This document shows positions 23,644 through 34,000 of a stretch of 64,000 nucleotides of DNA, piece after piece. The position numbers were made by a program, and so were the translations under genes. Origin of the DNA: Streptococcus urinalis 2285-97 (lineage in GTDB: Bacteria > Bacillota > Bacilli > Lactobacillales > Streptococcaceae); contig NZ_AEUZ02000001.1 in the NCBI RefSeq assembly GCF_000188055.2, forward strand, positions 1,130,001 through 1,194,000. Reading direction: 5' to 3'. The number at the start of each line of letters is the position of its first letter. Within the stretch, counting starts at the first letter, position 1. The notes beneath the pieces are model-generated. The model had not been told where the DNA came from and did not search any database. It was given only the letters and a program-made list of their open reading frames with translations.

Positions 23644-24903
23644 ATGACTAAATATGAACAACTTTTTAATTGGATAATTAATCAAATCAAGTCTAATCAC
23701 TTACAAAGAGGAGATAAATTACCATCAATTCGTCACTTGGCACAGCAATTTTCAGTTAGTAAAGATACTGTTCAGAGAGCTTTAAAAGATCTTGTTCGAG
23801 AAAATTACATTTATACAGTTCCAAAAAGTGGCTACTATGTTTTAAATTCAAAAAATAAGGAGAGTTACCAGCTTCCATTTACCATAGAAGACTTTCATAA
23901 TCATGCTTTTGATGATTTTCACCGCTGTATTAATGATACTTTAAGTAATCGAGAAGAGTTTTTATTTAATTACTACCATAACAGCGCAGGGCTTGATGAG
24001 TTATTAACTGCTTTACATCATTACTTTTTTGAACAAAATATTTACCAACGTATGGAAGATATCATTATTACTTCTGGTACTCAACAGGCATTATATATTT
24101 TAAGTCAAATGTCGTTCCCAAATCAAAAAACAACTATTCTTTTGGAAGAACCAACCTATTCAAGAATGATTGATTTAGTCATAAATCTTAATTTACCTGT
24201 AATGACTATAAAAAGAGAATTTGGCAAACTAAACTTAAATCATCTTGAAAATCATTTTAAAAATGACAACATAAAATTTTTCTATACCATACCTAACTTA
24301 TCAAATCCCTTAGGACTAAGTTATACAAGTGAAGAAAAACAACAAATTGCTAAATTAGCAAGTAAATATGATGTTTACATTGTTGAAGATGACTACTTAA
24401 GTGACTTTGCAAGAACTGATCAATTACCCCTTCATTATTACGATACTTCGTCTCATATTATTTACCTAAAATCGTTCTCAGCTATTTTATTTCCCACTTT
24501 ACGAATTGGTGCCACTGTCTTACCTCATCTTCTTTATCCCAATTTTTTAAAAACCAAAAAATTAATGGATTACGATTCTAACCTTATCATGCAAAAAGCC
24601 TTATCACTTTACTTAGAAAATGGAATGTTTGACAGTAATAAGAAACACTTGCAAACAACAACATATGAAAGGCAATTGATTTATGAAGCTTGGCTAAAAG
24701 AATTACGAATAACGGATTATAGGATAACACCAAATTTTATTACGTTTAAACAAGATTCAGAAGTTGATTTTGCAACTTTAAAAACAATCACCAAACCTTT
24801 AGAACTCAAAAATGCCTACCTAAAGTCAAAAAAAAGACAGTACTTACAAATACCTCTGACAAGTCAATTATATGAACAATTAAAAAAAGCTACTCCAAAA
24901 TAG
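23644..24903 (+). CDS. MocR-type GntR/aminotransferase-like regulator lacking the PLP lysine
   Basis: A 419-aa regulator with an N-terminal GntR winged helix (~5-70, RGDKLPSIRHLAQQFSVSKDTVQRAL) joined to a class I aminotransferase fold. MocR proteins sense PLP or amino compounds. Family members usually carry SFSK-type lysine that binds PLP; here the equivalent is YLKSFSAILFPTLRIG (~273), with Ala in place of Lys. PLP cannot form the usual Schiff base, so the ligand mode may differ. Other aminotransferase features (TIPNLSNPLG, IVEDDYLSDF) remain. Start ATG 23644 (an ATG at 23623 is in frame). It is divergent from the ABC-F gene; its targets are unknown. Confidence 0.83.
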   Translation: MTKYEQLFNWIINQIKSNHLQRGDKLPSIRHLAQQFSVSKDTVQRALKDLVRENYIYTVPKSGYYVLNSKNKESYQLPFTIEDFHNHAFDDFHRCINDTLSNREEFLFNYYHNSAGLDELLTALHHYFFEQNIYQRMEDIIITSGTQQALYILSQMSFPNQKTTILLEEPTYSRMIDLVINLNLPVMTIKREFGKLNLNHLENHFKNDNIKFFYTIPNLSNPLGLSYTSEEKQQIAKLASKYDVYIVEDDYLSDFARTDQLPLHYYDTSSHIIYLKSFSAILFPTLRIGATVLPHLLYPNFLKTKKLMDYDSNLIMQKALSLYLENGMFDSNKKHLQTTTYERQLIYEAWLKELRITDYRITPNFITFKQDSEVDFATLKTITKPLELKNAYLKSKKRQYLQIPLTSQLYEQLKKATPK

Positions 24904-24914
24904 AGTAGCTTTTT
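24884..24914. terminator. Bidirectional terminator of mocR and the ATP-cone gene
   Basis: AAAAAGCTACTC (24884-24895) pairs with GAGTAGCTTTTT (24903-24914). It overlaps the mocR 3' end and serves the convergent ATP-cone gene too. Confidence 0.85.
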
Positions 24915-25251
24915 ATTTAGTTTGTTCAAAACGTAAATGAACAATGATACTATCACCGTAACCATTTCGTTCCAGATCTCTTTGAAGACGATATGAAATA
25001 TAATGCTCTGCAATATTAATATAGCCTGCATCCATTAATCGATTTTCGACAAGTGATTGAATCATATTAATGGTTGGTCTTTCAACTTTAGCATCTTCTA
25101 AATCGATGACAACTTTTTTTGTGACATTTGCTAAGTTCTGTCTCCAAGTTTCATCAATGACATAAACAGTCTGAGCAGCTTTAATAATAGCTTGAAAAAT
25201 CTTTTCAGGATCAAACTCAGCAACTTGACCATCACGTTTAATGATTTGCAT
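24913..25251 (-). CDS. Stand-alone ATP-cone domain protein
   Basis: A 112-aa protein consisting of one ATP-cone domain (MQIIKRDGQVAEFDPEKIFQ to ~95), the nucleotide-binding module found in NrdR and in ribonucleotide reductases. No zinc ribbon (as in NrdR) or catalytic domain is attached. Start ATG 25251, directly behind GAGGTGCCC; the longer ORF has no site. Such short proteins occur across streptococci and are uncharacterised. A role in nucleotide-level sensing is an inference. Confidence 0.75.
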   Translation of the reverse strand: MQIIKRDGQVAEFDPEKIFQAIIKAAQTVYVIDETWRQNLANVTKKVVIDLEDAKVERPTINMIQSLVENRLMDAGYINIAEHYISYRLQRDLERNGYGDSIIVHLRFEQTK

Positions 25252-25366
25252 AGGGCACCTCTTTTCAATGCATTTCTTACTTTCTATTATGCAAATGTTT
25301 TCATAAAATGTCAAGTGAAAAGCTAATGAAAGCTTGCTGTACTTGAAAACATCTCATGTTAATGTA

Positions 25367-25561
25367 TTACAGAAATCGTCTCAAATGTAATGAAAGTCTA
25401 GAAATATCATGTATCACTTTTTCTTTACAATAAAATTCTTTGATCACTTCTTCGATATAGGTTGAAGGGTACAAATTATGATAAGTAACTCGCCAACCGG
25501 AACTACAAATACTTATTATATCTGCAGCATCTTTCGTTTCTGCTCTTCTCATATAGATCAT
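25367..25561 (-). pseudogene. Truncated GNAT acetyltransferase fragment
   Basis: 64 codons resembling only the N-terminal third of a GNAT acetyltransferase (IYMRRAETKDAADIISICSSGW, then YPSTYIEEVIKEFY). The acetyl-CoA binding part (R/Q-x-x-G-x-G/A) is missing, and the end diverges into RLSLHLRRFL. It starts ATG 25561 after TAAGAGG. Probably a deletion remnant, not functional. The 115 nt to the left (25252-25366) hold nothing else. Confidence 0.6.
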
Positions 25562-25605
25562 ATTTCTTACCTCTTAGAACGGTATTTCAAATGACTATCC
25601 AGATA

Positions 25606-26541
25606 CTAATAATTTGGTCTAAGTACCCCTTTAACTGTCTCTTTCGTAGCGGTCGCATCGCCTTCTAAAACAACATCAATTATTGTTTTGGCTTCTTGAG
25701 ATGAACATGCTACGAGAGGTAAACGTAATGGAACAACATCAAATCCCATATAATTGAGTACCGCTTTTACTGGAGCTGGACTTGGATATGAAAAGAGTGC
25801 ATTCACTTTCGGAATAAATTGACGTTGAATAGCTGCTGCTCCTTTTAAATCATTTTCTGCAATTTTAGTTAACATGTCGTGCATTTCATCACCATTGGTG
25901 TGTGATGCAACGGAAATAACACCGTCTGCTCCAAGATTCATTGCATGAAAAGCATCCCCATCTTCACCTGTATAAATCAAAAAATCATCTGGTTTATGTT
26001 CGATGAGATAAGCCATATTAGCAAGACTTGTACACTCCTTTACCCCGATAATATTTGGATGTTGCGCTAATTTTAAGAGAGTCTCAGGTTCCATTTCGAC
26101 AACCACACGACCTGGAATATTATAAATAATAATAGGTAAATCACTAGCTTCTGCAATTGCCAAAAAGTGTTGGTACATACCTTCTTGTGATGGTTTATTA
26201 TAATAAGGAACAATAGCTAATCCTGCATCAATACCACCAAAATTAGCAACTTCTTTAGCAAATTCAACAGAATCTCTTGTATCATTTGTACCGATACCAG
26301 CAATTAAAGGAACTCTTCCATTTACAATATTTTTAACATGTTCGAATAAATGTAATTCCTCCTCATGGGTTAAGGTTGGACTTTCAGCTGTTGTCCCTGC
26401 CAAAAGTAGTCCTTGCGTATGGTGAGCTAATAAATGCTCAATTAATTTTGGCAATGCTTCATAATTAATTGTGCCATCTTCATGAAAAGGTGTAATTAAG
26501 GCTGTAATAATTTTGGCTTGTTTTAAACTTTCAATAGACAT
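25606..26541 (-). CDS. dapA: 4-hydroxy-tetrahydrodipicolinate synthase
   Basis: A 311-aa cytosolic DapA, condensing pyruvate with aspartate semialdehyde, the first committed step toward diaminopimelate and lysine. The catalytic lysine in GVKECTSL (~165), the tyrosine in YNIPGRVVV (~138) and the [10 protein letters not shown] loop (~46) are present. The start is ATG 26541 after GGAG; the ORF extends to a GTG 12 nt upstream. It is 16 nt downstream of asd, the enzyme making its substrate, forming an asd-dapA operon. Lysine is also needed for the peptidoglycan cross-bridge in streptococci. Confidence 0.94.
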   Translation of the reverse strand: MSIESLKQAKIITALITPFHEDGTINYEALPKLIEHLLAHHTQGLLLAGTTAESPTLTHEEELHLFEHVKNIVNGRVPLIAGIGTNDTRDSVEFAKEVANFGGIDAGLAIVPYYNKPSQEGMYQHFLAIAEASDLPIIIYNIPGRVVVEMEPETLLKLAQHPNIIGVKECTSLANMAYLIEHKPDDFLIYTGEDGDAFHAMNLGADGVISVASHTNGDEMHDMLTKIAENDLKGAAAIQRQFIPKVNALFSYPSPAPVKAVLNYMGFDVVPLRLPLVACSSQEAKTIIDVVLEGDATATKETVKGVLRPNY

Positions 26542-26557
26542 ATGATGCTCCACAATT

Positions 26558-27631
26558 TTATGCTAAAAATATATTTTCAGTAGTTGGTCTGACGAGATTT
26601 CTTTTATGCAATTCTTCAGCTATTTGAACGGAGTTCCAGGCAGCACCTTTCAAGAGATTATCAGACACAACCCAAAGATGAATACCATTTTCTTGATCTA
26701 AATCTTTTCTTACACGTCCGACAAAAGTCTCTTTTTTCCCAACTGCATTAACGGCTTGAGGATATACTTGTTTACTAGGATCATCCTCTAAGATAGCACC
26801 TGGGAATTTAGAGATAGCGTCTTTTACAGCTGTAATTTCAGCAATTTCTTTTGTTTCAATATAAACTGATTCTGAGTGAGATGAAATAACTGGAATACGA
26901 ACACAGGTAGCAGAGACTTTTAGTTGCTCATCTCCCATAATCTTTTTGGTTTCTTTTGTCATTTTCATTTCTTCATAAGTATAATCATTATCAGTAAAAA
27001 CATCTATTTGAGCTAAAGCATTGAAGGCTATTGGATAATGCTTTTTATCTTCAGAACTTGGAAGAATCTCAGCTTTAACATCTTTTGGATTGATTTGATC
27101 ATTGATAACTTGAGATAATTGATGAATGGTCTCATTGATGGCAGATTGACCTGCTCCAGAAACAGCTTGATAAGTTGAAACAATAACTCTTTCTAAGCCC
27201 CATTGTTGACGAATTGGCTCTAATGCCACCATCATCTGAATTGTAGAACAGTTAGGACATGATATAATACCTTGATGTTGTTCTAAAGCCTCATCATTTA
27301 CTTCAGGAACAACTAAAGGTACCTGTGGATGTTGTCGATAGAAAGAAGTATTATCAACAACTACTGCACCTGCAGCAACTGCAAAAGGCGCAAATTTTGC
27401 TGAAGTAGATCCACCTGCTGAAAAAAGTGCGATATCAATACCATCAAAAGAATTCTCTGTCGTTTCCTCTACTTTAATCCCTTTTCCTTTAAAAGTGAGT
27501 GTCTTTCCTGCAGAACATTTTGATGCCAAAAGTTTAAGGTTATTTATCGGTAAAATTGATTCTTCTAGCATTTTTAACATTTGAGTTCCAACTGCTCCAG
27601 TTGCTCCAACAACGGCAATATTATAAGTCAT
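26558..27631 (-). CDS. asd: Aspartate-semialdehyde dehydrogenase
   Basis: A 357-aa enzyme reducing aspartyl phosphate to aspartate semialdehyde with NADPH, the branch point for lysine, threonine and methionine. The nucleotide-binding [16 protein letters not shown] is N-terminal, and the active-site Cys is in SCPNCSTIQ (~130). [12 protein letters not shown] and the catalytic His region (VISSHSESV) are intact. Start ATG 27631 after AGTGAGG. It has its own promoter at 27692-27719, downstream of the separately terminated asd RNA. dapA follows by 16 nt. Confidence 0.95.
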   Translation of the reverse strand: MTYNIAVVGATGAVGTQMLKMLEESILPINNLKLLASKCSAGKTLTFKGKGIKVEETTENSFDGIDIALFSAGGSTSAKFAPFAVAAGAVVVDNTSFYRQHPQVPLVVPEVNDEALEQHQGIISCPNCSTIQMMVALEPIRQQWGLERVIVSTYQAVSGAGQSAINETIHQLSQVINDQINPKDVKAEILPSSEDKKHYPIAFNALAQIDVFTDNDYTYEEMKMTKETKKIMGDEQLKVSATCVRIPVISSHSESVYIETKEIAEITAVKDAISKFPGAILEDDPSKQVYPQAVNAVGKKETFVGRVRKDLDQENGIHLWVVSDNLLKGAAWNSVQIAEELHKRNLVRPTTENIFLA

Positions 27632-27691
27632 ATCAATACCTCACTGATAGTCTGTATTATTCTAAATTTTCCAAAAATTAGTATTATTAAT

Positions 27692-27719
27692 ATTATACTC
27701 TTTTTTAACTCTTTTGCAA
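27692..27719 (-). promoter_or_regulatory. Promoter of asd-dapA
   Basis: Minus strand TTGCAA (27714-27719), 16-nt spacer, TATAAT (27692-27697), about 60 nt before the asd start. It lies after the terminator of the asd RNA, so the genes do not need read-through from the RNA promoter. Confidence 0.65.
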
Positions 27720-27727
27720 TGACAAAG

Positions 27728-27870
27728 AAAAAAACCCTCTATTAAAAATAGAGGGTTGAGGCATCTCGAAAGATGTGATAAAAAGGTTCACACAATTTAT
27801 CAAAATCGGCTTCCTGCCTTAATGACTTCCTCAGCGCAAATGTGGTAAAACCACAATCGACTCATCGCAT
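27728..27870 (-). ncRNA. asd RNA motif
   Basis: A conserved structured RNA of lactic acid bacteria, known to occur upstream of asd in streptococci; its function is unresolved. Here a TATAAT (27877-27882, minus) starts a ~140-nt RNA with paired segments (GTGGTTTTACCAC; AGGCAGGAAGCC; GCATCTCGAAAGATGTG region). It ends at a terminator (ACCCTCTATT with AATAGAGGGT, T tract) at ~27728-27757. It is recognised from position and shape, not by a covariance search. Confidence 0.75.
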
Positions 27871-27907
27871 AAAGTAATTATAGCAAATTATTTTTAAAAT
27901 GAAAACC

Positions 27908-29494
27908 CTAAAGCAAAGGAGCTATGGTTTTAACTAGCAACCCAATAATTTTTTGGGTTATAGGACGATTTTTTACCATTTCTTTTGTAATGAGTTGAGA
28001 ATCTTTGAAGGTAGCACTAAAATCATTATCGATTGATGCAATAACATCTGAACGATAGAGGTATGTCGCACATTCAAAATGATGATACAAACTACGATAA
28101 TCAAGATTAATAGTCCCAACAACAGCTTTAGAATGGTCACTTACAAAAACTTTTGAATGAATAAAACCTGGCAAATAGCGATATATCTTAACTCCTGACC
28201 TCATTAACGATTTATAGTAGGTTTTTGCCAAGGCAAAAGCAATTTTTTTATCTGGAATATTTGGCATAATAATGCGAACATCTACACCACGCTCAGCAGC
28301 AAAACGAATAGCATGCTCCATTTCACCATCTAAAATAAGATAAGGTGACATAATGTAGACATAGTCCTTGGCATGATTCAAAATATCAATATAGACATTT
28401 TCACCAACTTTGTCTGTATCTAAAGGTGAATCTCCATAAGGAATGACATAACCATCATCAGAAATATTATTTTCGTGATTAGATAAATAGGGCTTCACGA
28501 TAAACTCACTCTCCGTAATAGACCACATTTGTAAAAATAATATCAAGAAACTATCAACAGCTTGCCCTTTCAACATTAAGCCAGCATCTTTCCAGTGGCC
28601 AAAACGTTCTAACTGATTAATATATTCATCTGCTAAATTAATCCCACCAGTAAAAGCAACTTCACCATCGATAACCACAATCTTGCGGTGATCACGATAA
28701 TTATAATAAGTCGAAATAAATGGTGAAATCGGTGAAAATGATTTAGCTTTGATTCCAATTTTTTCTAACCTTTGTGTGTAATCTGGTGATAAGGTCGAAA
28801 GCTCAAGCATCCCATCATATAAAACTCTTACTTCGACACCTTCATTGACTTTTTTTTCTAATATTGAAAGGATTTCTCCCCACATTTGTCCTTCTGCAAT
28901 AATGAAAAACTCTAGGAAAATATATTTTTTAGCTTTTAATAATTCTTCTTTTAATGATTCGAAAAATGGTTCTCCAGATGGGAAATAAGTTGCCTTAGTG
29001 TTTTGGTATACGGGAAAATTCCCATGTATTCTTTGTAAATATTGAACTAAATGATATGTCGTTGACGTATTACTTTTAAGCGCATCAACGATAGATTGAT
29101 CTTCTTTTAAATAAGCTTCACTTTCCTCAACTAAATGAGACAGATTTTGTTTGAGACCTCTGTAACCCCAATCTAACTTTGTGTAAATTAAAAAGATAGA
29201 ACCCAATAACGGGGCGACCATTACCAAAATGAGCCAAGTAACACGAGAAATCGCATCCATTTCACTGTTTACCAAATATAGAACAATCACAACGGCCAAA
29301 ATCCGCTCGACGACGTCTAACCAAATGCGGTATTGCTCAAGCCAAACATATGAAGATGCCAAAAATAGTAACTGTACAAGAATTAATATAAAAATGATAC
29401 TTGTACGGCTAAAAAGACCTCTAAGAATACCTTTTTTACCTTTCTTCATCAGGTATTTTACTTTTGTCTTCTTTTTTGTCTTACTTTTACTCAA
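27908..29494 (-). CDS. cls: Cardiolipin synthase (HKD phospholipase D family)
   Basis: A 528-aa membrane enzyme joining two phosphatidylglycerols into cardiolipin. Two N-terminal membrane helices (~28-48 and ~62-85, TSIIFILILVQLLFLASSYV type) are followed by two HKD motifs: YRDHRKIVVIDG (~272) and FIHSKVFVSDHSKAVVGTIN (~445). Start TTG 29494 with GGGGGA ~11 nt upstream; an ATG 45 nt inside has a poorer site. It is monocistronic, between the asd RNA promoter and the terminator at 29558-29587. Intact and of normal length. Confidence 0.9.
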   Translation of the reverse strand: MSKSKTKKKTKVKYLMKKGKKGILRGLFSRTSIIFILILVQLLFLASSYVWLEQYRIWLDVVERILAVVIVLYLVNSEMDAISRVTWLILVMVAPLLGSIFLIYTKLDWGYRGLKQNLSHLVEESEAYLKEDQSIVDALKSNTSTTYHLVQYLQRIHGNFPVYQNTKATYFPSGEPFFESLKEELLKAKKYIFLEFFIIAEGQMWGEILSILEKKVNEGVEVRVLYDGMLELSTLSPDYTQRLEKIGIKAKSFSPISPFISTYYNYRDHRKIVVIDGEVAFTGGINLADEYINQLERFGHWKDAGLMLKGQAVDSFLILFLQMWSITESEFIVKPYLSNHENNISDDGYVIPYGDSPLDTDKVGENVYIDILNHAKDYVYIMSPYLILDGEMEHAIRFAAERGVDVRIIMPNIPDKKIAFALAKTYYKSLMRSGVKIYRYLPGFIHSKVFVSDHSKAVVGTINLDYRSLYHHFECATYLYRSDVIASIDNDFSATFKDSQLITKEMVKNRPITQKIIGLLVKTIAPLL

Positions 29495-29557
29495 TATGAT
29501 CTAATCCCCCTTGGTATATCATCAAATATTATACCACATAAAGAAGTTAAATAAGAC

Positions 29558-29587
29558 AAAGAAATCTCACAAATGTGAGATTTCTTT
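29558..29587. terminator. Terminator after the disulfide reductase remnant
   Basis: AAAGAAATCTCAC (29558-29570) pairs perfectly with GTGAGATTTCTTT (29575-29587) across AAAT. It lies just beyond the FAD enzyme's stop codon. Confidence 0.8.
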
Positions 29588-29590
29588 AAT

Positions 29591-30910
29591 TTAAATATTA
29601 AAAACATCATTTAAGTTTTCAGCCATCGTTGGATGAGTGAAAATTTGGTCACGTAAATAAGTATAAGGTACTTTATTATCCATTGCCATAGTAATGATAT
29701 TGATTGTTTCTTGAGCTTCAGCTGCAAACAAGGTAGCTCCTAAAATAAGATCCGTATCAGCATCAACAACAACTTTGTAAATACCTCTTAAGTCGTTATT
29801 AACGTGTCCTCTAGGCATATTTGCAACTAGCAATTGATTAGCTTTATAGTGTAAGCCTTTTTCTTTTGCTGTAGCTTCATCTATCCCTACTCTTGAAAGT
29901 GGTGGATTGATGAAAGTAGTATTTGGAATGTTTTTTCTAACTTTTTCTGAATAAGATTTATCGCCAACAAGATAAGACATCACAATTCTGTAATCATCTA
30001 ATGAAACATAAGTGAATTGCAATCCACCATTAACATCTCCAACAGCAAAGACATTTTTAACACTTGTTTGTTTGAATTCATCTACTTGGATAGCACCACG
30101 ATCATTTACTTTAATATCAGTATTTTCAAGACCTAAATCTGCTGTATTCGGTTTGCGTCCAGTTGCATATAAAACAGCATCAAAAGTGTAGTCACCTCTT
30201 TGAGTTGTGATAACAACTTCTTCACCTTGATTTTTTACATTCGCAATTTGACTTTCAAGTTCAAACGAAATTCCCTCTTCTTCAAGATATTGTGTCGCTA
30301 ATTCTGCAACATCTTCTTCCTCACGCATTAGAATACGACTTGTTGTATCAAAAACAGTAACTTGGCTACCTAATTTTGCATAAAGACCACCAAATTCTAG
30401 ACCAATATTACCACCACCAATAATACCTAGTCGTTTTGGTTGTTCTTTAACCGTTTGAATTTCAGTACTATCATAAACATGCTTACTTTCTTTTAAACCA
30501 GGAATTGGCAATACATTTGAAATTGCACCAGTATTAATGATAATAATTTCTGAAGTTAATTCCTTTTCTTCAGTCTCAGAAGATAATTTAATAACTTTAT
30601 TTGAAACAAAGCTAGCCTTCGCAGTATAAACATCAACCGTATCAGCATTGGCTAACATATTATAATTTTTAGTACGCAATTTTGAAGTCACTGAATCTCT
30701 TTCAGCCATTGCTGTGCTATAATCCTGACCTGTTTCAGCTGCATGTATTAATGTTTTTGTTGGAATACATCCGATATTGATACATGTTCCTCCATACATA
30801 CCTGAGTCTTACTCAATCATCGCAACTTTTTTTCCTTTAGCAGCTAATTTTGCAGCTAACGTTTTCCCGGCTTTACCAAAACCAAGGACAATAACATCAT
30901 AGTTATTCAT
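29591..30910 (-). pseudogene. FAD-dependent pyridine nucleotide-disulfide reductase with an early in-frame TAA
   Basis: A class I flavoprotein disulfide reductase of ~440 codons, of the hypothiocyanite/glutathione-type reductase group. Start ATG 30910 after GGAG; YDVIVLGFGKAGKTLAAKLA is the FAD site. A TAA at 30809-30811 interrupts at residue 34 (MIE-stop-DSGM), after which the frame is intact. It continues with the redox pair in GGTCINIGCIPTK, GIIGGGNIGLEFGG (NAD site), VFAVGDVNGG and FTHPTMAEN near the end (29591). CAA to TAA would explain the stop. Internal reinitiation at ATG 30799 would lack the FAD-binding N-terminus. Confidence 0.87.
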
Positions 30911-31028
30911 ATTTTTCTCCATTCTAGACTTTCTATATAGAAAGTTACCTTGTGATTACTTTTTTTGTAATCCTTCCTAAATAATAGTCTAGCAAAGCTT
31001 TTTTGTTTGTCATAATTCCGCTAAGCAA

Positions 31029-31056
31029 AAAAAGTTACCTTAACAGGCAACTTTTT
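31029..31056 (-). terminator. Terminator of the S8 protease remnant
   Basis: AAAGTTACCT (31031-31040) pairs with AGGCAACTTT (31045-31054), one mismatch; on the minus strand TTTTTTTG follows. It lies directly after the protease stop codon. Confidence 0.75.
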
Positions 31057-34000
31057 ACTTTAGTTTTTTTAATTTTATTTTTTTAATAAATGTCAATGAT
31101 AATAACGACATCAAAATACCAGAAATTTTCAATAAACTATCTTGTCTATCACCTGATTTTGGTAATACTTGTTTATCAGTCCTCATAAGTTTTGTTTCAA
31201 TAGAAGTTTTGAAATCATTATTGTTGTGTGATGCTTTCCTTCTATGTGAATCATTTGCTTTAGGTGAAACAAAAACCGTTTGTGATGGGATTATGTCAGG
31301 ATTCAGTTGTCGTAAATACTTTTGTGACCTTTCTTTTTCAGATATTGTTTCTTTTATTTGATTGTAACTTACTTCATTTTTCGTCATTTTAGTGATCATA
31401 GTCATAGACATCAATTTTTGTGGACTTTCTACATCTTGTTTTTGTTTGTCAATGAGAGACTGTAAAGACTGTGATTGATAATTACCAGATAGGTCCTCTG
31501 TAATTAATAATAATTGAGAAAGTTCAACTTGATATACTTTTTCATCTTGTTTCAATACTTTAGGCACCTTAATTTTACCATTTTTGTCTGCATAGAAATA
31601 ACGACTTTCTTTATAAATTAACCCTTCCTCATCGACATCATAATGAAAAGCTAATGCGTTACGATAGTATGGTTGTGCATTTTCTACTGTCACGATATAA
31701 GCTTCTTTTGTTACTTCAATTGCCTTTAATTGTGCCAATTTTGGAGCTTCATTATGCACCCTAATCCAAAAGCTTAATTTCTGAACTTGGGCATCAGGAC
31801 TAACTGGACGATAACTTACCTGATAGTTATACAAGCCATTTTTAACGTCATTTCCATTAAAATCTTTGCCATCCCAAGTCGAAAATGAAAAATCATAATG
31901 TCCAAGTCCAGATCTCAAATCAGCATTGAAATTTTTTCGATACTGTTTCTCTTTTGAACTGGATTCCCAAACAAGATTTTTTTGCTCATCCAATATTGAA
32001 ATAGTAAGATCTTTAATATTTCTGAATAAAGTTGCCTGCAAACTCACACTATCTCTATTACCATCATTATTTGGAGATATCGAAAAATAAACTTATTTTT
32101 GGTTATCCCATTTGATTTGATAATTTTCTTCTTTATAGTGATCAAATGCTCCTAAAACGATTTTCCTTGGAGCTTCACTAATAAAAGATGATTCTTCAGG
32201 TAAAATTCCATTTTTATAGTCTTGAGATAAGAAATAGGGAACTTCATGACTTGTTAAAACAGTGTAATGATTTCCATTTGATTCATCTAAAGAATGGTTA
32301 AAGTTTAATTGATTGTCTATAATCTTCGTTTTGTAAAAACTTTCTTTATTTTTCAAATAATAAATAGGTTCTTCCAACGCTGGTAAATTTGTAAAGTCAC
32401 CTTTAAACCCACTAAATGGAATTGAAAATGCTTCTTGATCATTAAGATTTTCTTTAAAGTGAACAAAGCCATCGATAAAATAGCCATTGGGGCGAGTTGC
32501 ATCCAAATGCTTTGTGAATCTTTCCAAATCAAGTTGAATTGGTACTTGTAAAGTATCTCCTGTCATGACCAAAGATTGCCATTTACTGTCGTAAATTTTT
32601 TCGGATTGGTGCGTGAAGTGACTGCCATCTACTTTATCAGTACTTGTTGTGATTTGGTAGTATAAGGTTTTAGGTGACTTAGTTGGTCTTAATGACTGAA
32701 CATTAACTGAAAATGATAACTGAGTTGACTTTAAAGATTGTAAATTTATTTTTGATTGGCCATTCTTATCCGTAACTATATATTTTGCATTTAAAGCTTT
32801 ATCTGCATTAATAGCCCCTACACCTTGTTGTCTTGGAGAATAATAAGTATTGGAAGTTTTATCTACTAGGGGACTTGCAGAACTTAACATAATTTGTTTT
32901 GCAAGTTCTAGTCGCTGAACTTTTGTTAAACTTGGGTGTATTTTTTGCAAATGGTCTATCAGTAAATTCATAATACCAGCAACCTGTGGTACAGACATTG
33001 ATGTGCCAGACAGATAGGTATACTTATTCTTTTCACCAGCTGAAAAAATATCATAGCCAGGTGCTACTATATCTGGTTTAATATGTCCTTCAGCAGTTAC
33101 ACCCCAACTAGATTCTGGTAACATTTGACTTCCGTTAGGATCTTTATACAAACGATAGTTAGCATTAAAAGTTAAATGGATTTTACCATTGTTTAATAAT
33201 AGTTGGCTATGCTTCTTCGAAATCAAACCAACAGGAAAATCCGAGTAAGGATAATGGAAATTTCTTTGAGATTCCCTGTTATTAATAATTAGAATTGCTT
33301 TAACAGTCACTTTTTTGGCATTCTCAATGAGTTGTTTTATATTTTGGGGGATTTCTTTAACTAAAACAATGCTATTTGCCATATCAGCTGTAAAAGAATT
33401 AGTATCAGTTAATACCTTTAAAGGAATTGTTTTATCTAAACCACTTGTTGTAGACATGGTCACTGGTATATTACCACTATAAGTCTCTCCAGAATAATCA
33501 AAAGACTGACTCAAATAGTCTTCTGGTAGATAAGCACCTACACTAAAGACATCTGGATGTAAAGAAGGAGAATTAATGGTGCCATAATCTGGATTTTCAA
33601 TTAAAGGAGCAAGTGCTTGACCATAACGCCCTTCATTTCCAACCGCTTAGACAAGTAAGACACCTCGTTTTTTAGCATATAGAAGTGCCTCTTCGACCTT
33701 TTTATCAAGATTAGAATAGTTATCTGCCGTTTTCCCAAGACTCATACTGATAACGTGAACTCCTAAATTTACAGCATCCACGATAGCCTTTGAGTATGCT
33801 TTTGTAAAATCTGGATCATTTAATTTAGAGGGTACTTTTAATAGTAATAATTGCGCATTTGGCGAAATACTTTTTAATCTTTCTTCATATTTTTCACCCG
33901 CTAATATTCCTGAAACATGATTTCCATGAGTTGCATCGCCTTTTTCAGAGTGACTATAATCAATCAACAATGGTACTTTAGTACTAATCCATTTAGCATT

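Noticed and set aside
27728..27870. Lysine riboswitch upstream of asd-dapA
   Set aside because: The length and conserved blocks do not fit an L box; position and shape fit the asd RNA motif instead.
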